Shown here piece by piece: positions 56,421 to 64,000 of a stretch of DNA of 64,000 bases. The notes under the pieces were generated by a model. The model worked only from the letters and a program-made list of their open reading frames with translations. It did no database searches and had not been told where the DNA came from. Numbering within the stretch: the first letter of the stretch is position 1; every line of letters starts with the position of its first letter. This stretch comes from Sporothrix humicola. Lineage: Eukaryota; Ascomycota; Sordariomycetes; Ophiostomatales; Ophiostomataceae. The position numbers were made by a program, and so were the translations under genes. The stretch spans positions 359,192-423,191 of the forward strand of contig WNYE01000027.1 in NCBI GenBank assembly GCA_021396245.1, given 5' to 3'.

Positions 56421-59362
56421 ATGTACGAGGACAATTGGTATAGCTTTCCGACTGAGCGCCGCAGCAACACGCAGGGCCAGGGCCATCGGCGGCGGGAGTC
56501 GCTGTTGCAGCAGGCAAATGTGAGTGGAGTGCGGGGAGAAGACGGGCCGATGAAGAGATGGGATGGGATGGATTTCTAGAGAGTGGACGATGGGAGACAG
56601 ATAGAGTGAACGGATTGCTGACGGATACCGGATGACAGGGCGCAAATCCACAAGGCGACACCGTCGAGACGCTCGATGCCCTCTTCGAAGAGGATGCCGA
56701 CGAACACGAAGATGATACTTTCCTCCAAGCACGTGCAGAAGGGTTATTGCGGCGTGCGCGATCATTTCCAGACGTGAAGACGGCAAAGTCAAGACCAAAA
56801 TGGGCGGCGGCGGCGGCAGAATCGACAGCATTGTCCACAGCAGCAGCCGCTGCATCGAGGGGATCAGCGAAGAAAAACAGCAACCGAAGCACAGCACAAG
56901 ATAGCAGCAGAAAAAGGACGCAAAGACGAAAGAAGGAAGTCTTATTGGAGGCACTTTGTGTCGCAGACTCTTCCCTCGGCGTCGATGATGGCATTGAGTG
57001 GAGAAAACTGCAAGAGAACCCGGTACTACTGGATGCAAACAACTCGGAGCTCCTCGCGGCCAGCCAACAAGAATTCTTGTGAGTTCATATAATGTTGGGT
57101 AGAGGGCACTGGGGAGAAATACTGACATTGCGGTAACCAGAACATACCGGGACCAACTCGACATGACGGAACGCCACCTTGGTCAACTAGTCGACGATAC
57201 AAACGGGGCACTGCGCCTGCTGTCATCACTTGCAGACTCGTTCCGGTCTGTCGAAGAGCAAACGACCTCGTTCCAGGCACAGTGTGACGACCTTGTCTCA
57301 GAACAGCGCCGGCTTAAGACACTGGCCGACGAGGTCGGCACAGACTTGCACTACTATGGCTACCTGGACAACGCGACACGGCGGCTCAACGCACCTGGAG
57401 CAGGCCGCCTGGCAGATGCCGAAGAGCTTTCGGATATCATCAACAGTCTGGACTCGTGCATCCATTTCATGGCGCATCATGTAAGACGAGCCCAACCCCT
57501 AAACAGCAAACACATATGGCATGGACATCGGCTAATACAAGCTCTTGTTATAGAAGGAATATCGCGACGCAGAGTCCTATCTCGCCCGGTACCAGTCGCT
57601 CCTCACTAAATCCCTGCATTTACTGGAGGTCGGCTTCACTGCGCGCCTGGAAAAGGTGTCGACTGAGCTAGCTAAGCAAATTGCTGCCACCAAGTCAGAT
57701 GCTGCACAGCACGCTCTTGCATACGGTCGCTTTGAGGAGCTTCTCATAGACTCCTCCTACGCACTCGTGCCCAATGTGCAACAAGTCATCTCTAGTGCCT
57801 ACACACATCTTGGTGCTCCCCGCACGGATCACCAAAGCTACTCGATCTACTCAAACACGGCCAACAATATCTTCCGCACGTATCTCCAGTGGCGCGACCA
57901 GTCCTTGAGGCCCATAGTGCAAAAGGAACTGGACGCCTTCCACGCGGATACCAAGGACGCCAAATCGGCCAATGGACCTGCAGCTGTTGAGACGGCCTCG
58001 CGTGGCTTTATAAAACAGAGCTTTGAGCGGTCGTACCACGAGATGCAGCTCTTCAACAAGGTGTTTGCTGTCGATCCACAGTACAGCGCTAGCACCAGCT
58101 CGGTCTTTGGCACACTGCGTGCCTACCGCAGCGACTTGGTCAATGCTGTCAATGTCGCACCTCTGGCCACTTTGCTGCAGACGGCCCTGGCGGCGACAGG
58201 CGACTTGACTGTTGTCTGCAACGTGCTCGGCTGGATCACGCACGAATACCTCCTCCTCGAATATGACGACGACGACAATGACGGCGGCAGCGACGATGGA
58301 AATGATGGCAACGACACACCGTATCTTGCAGCGCACAGCCGGCAGATGGCAGCACGGCTTTTGGCTGAGCACTTGTGGGTGTTCGCAGATGCCCTTTTTG
58401 AGGCCGAGGTGGCCAAGACGATCACCAAGGTGCCTGTGCAGAACGAGTCTCTCAAGATAACGCCTGTAGCCAACGGCCAGGCAGCGTCAAATGCGTACCC
58501 ACCGGTGCGCCGTGCAATCGAGTTGCTTGTCATGTTTGACCAAGCCATGCCAAAAGAGCGATGCGTAAGTTTGTACCCAATATGCTTGGTTTACAACATA
58601 TAACTAACCCCGGTTCTTCTCCTCTCACAGCAACGCAACAGTCCTGTCGTTTTCAAGATCGTCAAGGAGACCATCATGGCCTTGCAACGTGCAGAAGCAC
58701 GCATCAAATCTGTTCGCATTAGCACGGATCCGGATCTGTTTATGATTAAGAATCTACTCATCCTCAAGAACGAGCTGTTGTCGCTGGAGATTGGCGATAT
58801 CCGCAATGATGGCAGCGGTGCGGGTGCCATGCAGCACTTTGGCCAGATCTGGGACGCACTGAGCCTGGCCACGAATCTTGTCGGTTACTTTTCCACGTTT
58901 ATTCCTGGCACTTCGCTGTGGTCGCGTGCCACTGGTGCAGTGGCTGGATCGGCCGCGGCTGCTGCGACGGCGGCCGGCAACGGCTATGCCAGCGTGTCGG
59001 GCAAGGCGGCGTCCGTCGTCGGCAGTATTGCTGGGTCAACTCAGGGCGCAATTCTTGGAATGCTTCCGAACGGCCCTGTTGCACCCAGCGCATCAGACCA
59101 AGATGTTAGCGAACAGCTTAACGAGGCGCTGCGGCGGTCTATTAATGCGTTCACGCAACGCTGGGGCAAGCTGATTCACGACGGCACATCGCGCAAACTG
59201 GGCGGTAAGAACGTGGCCAAGATTGAGCGCGAGCTGGAAGAGTTGCTGCAAACAGCGTTCAGCAACCAGCCAGAAGTGGTGGTCAAGCTCAAGGAAGCGA
59301 TCCAGAATGCGGCGCGTGCCGCCGACGAGCAGCTAAGCGGCAACAAGATCAGCCGGGTGTAA
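56421..59362 (+). CDS. COG3: Conserved oligomeric Golgi complex subunit 3 (Sec34)
   Basis: Lobe A subunit of the COG tether that captures vesicles recycling within the Golgi. Five exons, 56421-56519, 56639-57078, 57141-57480, 57554-58564 and 58631-59362, sum to 873 residues with every phase closing. The start MYEDNWYSF fits the family. The N-terminal coiled coil spans DQLDMTERHLGQLVDDTNGALRLL and the SFQAQCDDLVSEQRRL region; the hallmark ELSDIINSLDSCIHFMAHH with KEYRDAESYLARYQSLL crosses intron 3. Further blocks are YSNTANNIFRTYLQWRD and AIELLVMFDQAMPKERC before intron 4, then LFMIKNLLILKNELLSLEIGD. Ala-rich (about 117-160) and Asp-rich (YDDDDNDGG...) insertions are lineage-specific. It is the last intact gene before the RIPed block. 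Confidence 0.94.
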
Positions 59363-60052
59363 GGGACACCGTGTGGGTCGTCTGCAGTGCATCTTGGATA
59401 CAAATAGAATAAAATACTACGGCGGGGATATATGCAGTTTCTACTGAGCGTACAAAAGCAAAATAATGATAGAGGAAGAGCACGCGACCAATGCTTGTGG
59501 ATGTGTGTCGTCTGAATAGAATCAATTCTACATTTTTATTGCAAAGTATCTTACAAGTTGACCAATTCAATCGTACAGTACCATCGTCCAACTGTGAGAT
59601 ATAGTTTTGATGACTTATCTTACGGCTGTCGGGGCTTGCACCATGTCCCTTGCGCCTTCCCGTTGATTCAACGGCAACTAGTGTATCGCGGCTTCCCGTT
59701 GCACAATGGCTACTGACGGATGACGGATTTTGTCTAGGCCGGAGCACGCAATTTCTGTGGCATGTGCCATTGCTTTCTAAAACGGCGACTGCCAAAAAGT
59801 TTTTTAGTGGCAAGCCCCTGTTCCCTGGAGCGAGGCTAACAACGGAGAAGGTGCTATTGTAGGAGTAATGTGCATACATTCTATGTATGTGGGAAATGAG
59901 GCCTTAAGGGCACATCTAAAGAAATAGGGCGCAGCGTTAGGTCACATGACCTCGGTGGGCCTTACACTGCCCCATAGATGTGCTATCTAATAAGCCGATT
60001 AGTTACAAAAAATTAGGTGGAGAGGCCACCAAAATAGAAGTATAAAAAGGAA
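59363..60052. other. COG3 3' flank up to the repeat boundary
   Basis: Unique-looking, balanced-composition DNA with no gene. Composition changes sharply around 60.0-60.1 kb, where CpA nearly disappears. Confidence 0.5.
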
Positions 60053-63000
60053 ATGTTAAGTAGTAGTGTATGAGGCGTGAAAATTTTGTTCGCCGTGGTA
60101 AAATATTTTTTAAAAATTATTTTAAAAATGTAAAAAAAAATAAAGGTTAAAGTTACGGTGTATTTATATATTTAATGGCGTAAATATATAAAGAGTGTTA
60201 AAAGGTTTAATTGGTCGATAAATATAGTATATTTTAATTTATTTAAAGGTTTTATAAGGTTATCGGTGATTATTTTAATTAAAAAGATATATAAAAGTGT
60301 AAATTTTTTATTGTTAATTTATTCGATAATTTATTTGTAACGAATATCGATATAACGAGTTTTTATTTTTTTTATAAAATTTAAACAAATTATAAAGGTA
60401 TTATTATTATTCGTAAATAATAAAAAAGAAAAGTTTATATTATAACTAAAATTATAAAAAATATATTTAATTTAATTAAAAGTTTTTATGACCGGCGTTA
60501 AAGTTATAAATTTAACTTTTATAATAAATAAAACGACGAAAAATTATTTATTTAATTTTTAAAAAACTAAAGTACTCGTAACGAATATTATAAACTTTAC
60601 CGTTAAGTAACGAGACGGTAAATTATCTTCGTATAAAGCATCGTTAAAACTAATAAAATTAAAGGCGTAAACGTTAAAAAGTAATCGATCGTCGATTAAG
60701 TTAAATTTACCGTTAAAAATAATATTTAACTTTCTTATAACACCGAAATATTTTATATTATACTTTAAAAAAACTTAATACTTAAAAAAAAGTTTACGGT
60801 TATTAATAAAAATTTTATTCGATATAAATATATTATTAACTCGTAGATTTACAAAGGTATAATTAATATAACCGGTGACCTTTAAATAAACCGTAATATT
60901 AATATTATTAATCTTTTAAACCGAAAATAAAGTAAAGCCGTTTAACTATAACGTATAAACTTAAGACGGCTTTTCGACGTTAAAACGGTAAAGTATATTT
61001 GTAATATACGCCTCGAAACTTAAATAAATCGTTTTCTTTTACCGGTCTTATTAAATATCGAGGTTTAAAAAAGTATTTACGACTTTAAAAAAACGAATAA
61101 AGTATTAACGGCCGAAGGTTTCGTTAAAAGCGGTAAGTTTAACTTTATTAAGGCCGGTTACGAAAATATCGTTAACGTAAACGATTATAATAATACCAGA
61201 GGTTCAATTTACGAAAAGGTAAATGTTAAAGTTATATAACTTAAATCCGATACTACGTATAAACGGAATAAACGTATTAAACTACTACCAAAGGCTTCGT
61301 GTAAGCTCGTAAAAAGTACGCCGAAGGCGGTAAACTTAAGGCCTTTTTTCGAGGCCTTTTAATTATTATATATATATAACCTAGTCATCGAAGACCGTAA
61401 CGTTTAAAAAGGTTATTTTAAAGTTATATTATTATAAGTGTAAATCGTTAACGGTAACGTATACGAAAAAAACTTTTAATATAATTAACGAAGTAACGAC
61501 GGTAAAGACGTTAATTACGGTTTAAAAGTTTCTCTTTTTATCTCCGCGTATAACTTATTTAACTTTAACTTTTTCGGTTTTTTTCGTATATACTTATTTA
61601 TTAAATAAAACTTAAGTAATAAAAAATATATCGACGAAGTTTTATACGCGTATAACTTTAAAGTTATTAATTTACTTTTATATAGTTAATAATTAACGGT
61701 TTTTATAATCGGTGAATTAACGGGTTTCGTTAAAGTTATATAATACGTTAAGGTCTTTGTATTATAAATTAACGACGTTAACCGTCGTTATATATACCGT
61801 TATAGTTTAAATGTTATTTTATATCGTTTTAATGTTTAAAGCGGTTATTATTATTATAAAAAAATATTATTGTTAAACGGATATATTAAATAAGTTATAT
61901 ATTAGTTTAACGTTTATATATAAAACTTTATAATTAAAGCGGTTAACGTTACGTTTCGATTATAAAAGTAACTTTAACGAAAAAAACTCTTTCGTTAAAA
62001 GTTATTAATTAAACGTAATATTATTATTTTTAGTTTTACTCTCGGTTTATTATACGAGATTATTATCGACGACGTCGGTGGTTAATTAAACGTTAATAAC
62101 CTTCGGTTTAAATTAAACGACGTTACGTATATTAAAAAATAAAGTTTGTAATTAAAAGTTTATAATATCGTCGGTAACCGTAAAAAACTATAAACGGTAC
62201 GGTACGCCGTTTATATTATATTATACGTTTATAAAAACTTCGTTTTATAATAAATCGTAAAGTAATCTTTATAATAACGAAGTTTACGGTTATTATTACA
62301 GTTATTATAGTATTTTAACGAGTAAAAAGAATTAAATTAACGGTAATAATTACACCGACGTTTAAAATATATTATTGTAATTTAATACGGTGAAGTTTAC
62401 CGTTAAAGTATACTCTTTAAGTATAAACTTTTTATTTTCGTTCGTCGAAAACGGTTTAAAAAAACCGGTAAAGACCGAGATATATATTTCCGTAAAGTCT
62501 TCGATTTTTACGTAAATATAAAAGCCGGTGACTTTAACGTTAAAGTTAAAAAAAATATTATTATAAACGTAATTGTCGATAAATTTTATTTTCTCGTTAA
62601 ATTAAACCGAAAAAGCTTTAACGATATAGTTTTCGTTTTAAAACTAAACGTAAAAGATTTACTTATAAGTTTCGATATAACCAATAAGTTAATTAACTTT
62701 AACACGGCCGTTATATTTATTTTTTATGTTTTAGTATACTTCTTTAATATATACGTACGCTTGGTAATTATAAATATGTAAGTAATCCGTGTATAACCGA
62801 GTTTATTTACGCGGTATTTTAAAAGTTATAAAAAACTTTTTACGTGGTAACTTTTTTTTTAAATTTATTTTCGTTAATAAAAAATTTATAATATAAACGG
62901 CGGTGTTAACGACGAATAGTTAAAGCTAAAGAGAAAAATTAATATCGTTTATAATAATATAAAATTTAGTAATAATAGTTCAGTGAACCTTTTCGTTTTT

Positions 63001-64000
63001 ATTATTTATCTACGCCGAGTGTAATATTAATACTTTAAAGGTAACGTTAAGTTTTTTAGTTTATACACGGAGGCTCGATCGAAACTATTATTATATTATT
63101 AAACCGAATTTAAAGCCGTCGTTTATATTAAATTATTATAATTTAAAGCCGGTTTACCGTTCAAAATAAAAGATAGTATTTTAAAATACTAAAAAGGCTT
63201 CGTTTTTGTTAATTATTATAATAACTTAATAATAATTAGTATAAACGTTTAAAAGGTAAAAGAAATAACGAAAGTTTATTTAACCGACTATATATTTTAC
63301 GACGTTAACATAAACAAGTTAGTTAAGTATAATGACGGGGTCTTTAAGCCGTTTATTAATAATCTTCGTAAATTTAACGATAAAATACTTTAAGTAATAG
63401 TATTCGTTACCGGTAATAATTAAACTTATAACTTTAATAACCTTTTATACCGTCTTCAAATTAACGTAAAAAAACCAACGGTATAAAATTTCGTAATTTA
63501 TTAAAGTAAAAAAAAAAGTTTAAAGTAAAAGGTTAATCGGTCTCGCCGTTAAAATAAAAGTAACGTGTTACAGACGTGGCCCCTACGGCTTCAACAATAA
63601 ACCAAAAACAAATATAAGTTAACCTCTTAACGAGTATAGAGGATAAATAATACGACCAACGTAAAGCGGCGGTGCTAACGTAACTAAAAAACAAACCTTT
63701 CAAAACGTAAAATAAAAGATAAATAACATCACGGTAAAAATTAATTAATTAAAAAATAAAACGTTACTTTATATAAAAATAAAGTAAAAGGTATAAAGTA
63801 ATATAAACTAAAGGATAACTTTATATAAAAATAAAGTAAAAGTTATAAAGTTATATAAAATATAATAAATATATAAAATTAAGGTTTCTTTTTAATAATT
63901 TAAATAAAAAATTTAATCGTTACCGATTGTTTAAAATATATAATTATATAAACTTGTATTTTTATATTTTTATCGTATACAATTATTACTTTTTATACGT
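60053..64000 (-). mobile_element. RIP-mutated Ty1/copia-type LTR retrotransposon relic (truncated by window end)
   Basis: The block is extremely AT-rich, with TpA abundant, CpG retained and CpA almost absent, the signature of RIP. On the minus strand, decayed copia Pol is still legible. The reverse transcriptase (about 61560-61150) has ITFLNVTVFDD, VYRLRR and FKLYNFNIYLFV, and GIIIIVYVNDIFVTG where the catalytic YVDD box is expected. Connection/RNase H follows downstream: AYITNILYRFNVEKPS (about 61000) and NFISFNDALYEDNLPSRY (about 60660). Order RT then RNase H on the minus strand, and copia-type motifs, fix class and direction. A TGTTAAG at about 60054 could be the outer edge of the 3' LTR. 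Gag, integrase and the other LTR would lie to the right; I could not read integrase motifs with confidence. Confidence 0.85.
61150..61560 (-). pseudogene. Copia reverse transcriptase remnant
   Basis: Translated on the minus strand this segment follows the copia RT core with multiple stop codons. Recognisable pieces in order are the KTAFLN-like KITFLNVTVFDD, VYRLRRTFYELTRSLW (the LYGLKQxPRxW region), GFKLYNFNIYLFV and IIIVYVNDI. In the catalytic box the second-last Asp of YVDD reads Asn (AAC), the G-to-A change that RIP makes. It is non-functional. Confidence 0.8.

Noticed and set aside
1..64000. CRISPR array, prokaryotic operons, integrase attachment sites
   Set aside because: The sequence is fungal nuclear DNA with spliced genes; no regularly spaced repeats were seen.

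Overview
The window is nuclear DNA from a filamentous ascomycete (Pezizomycotina), most likely a Sordariomycete. Evidence: a recognisable FREQUENCY clock gene, short GT-AG introns with GTAAGT/GTATGT/GTGAGT donors and CTAAC-like branch sites, ABCC and Mis14 genes of fungal type, and a terminal AT-rich block with the CpA-to-TpA signature of repeat-induced point mutation (RIP). I do not assign a genus.

Layout. 1-5.3 kb is non-coding: the upstream and leader region of frq, with two clusters of GATC/CGAT motifs that resemble White Collar response elements. 5.35-8.83 kb is frq (+). It is followed on the same strand by prefoldin subunit 3 (9.60-10.52) and a Sec14-type lipid transfer protein (11.8-13.1). 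On the minus strand come the kinetochore protein Mis14/Nsl1 (13.6-14.5), a nine-exon full-length ABCC transporter (14.9-20.0), a small conserved fungal protein of unknown function (21.3-22.1) and cytosolic serine hydroxymethyltransferase (24.9-26.5). The last is divergent from the 26S proteasome ATPase Rpt3 (27.4-28.8, +). An Lst7/folliculin-family gene (30.0-31.7, -) borders a ~12.8 kb gene-poor stretch whose only identified content is a decayed Tc1/mariner copy (41.2-42.5). Then come a protein tyrosine phosphatase (44.6-46.8, -), Fmp25-like RCC1-repeat mitochondrial protein (49.1-51.1, -), a strongly diverged Dom34/Pelota-family protein (51.9-53.4, +), a hypothetical gene interrupted by one amber codon (53.8-55.5, -) and COG3 (56.4-59.4, +). 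From about 60 kb to the end lies a heavily RIPed Ty1/copia retrotransposon relic on the minus strand.

The genes are mostly unrelated housekeeping loci: clock, chaperone, lipid transfer, kinetochore, one-carbon metabolism, proteasome, amino-acid signalling, Golgi tethering. They are not a pathway cluster. I found no biosynthetic gene cluster, defence island, CRISPR array or confident tRNA/rRNA. The most noteworthy items are the candidate clock-control elements around frq, the divergent Pelota-family protein, a GC-AG intron in the phosphatase, the amber-split gene and the two transposon relics. Exon boundaries were placed by eye from splice motifs and reading phase; all multi-exon models given here sum to whole codons.
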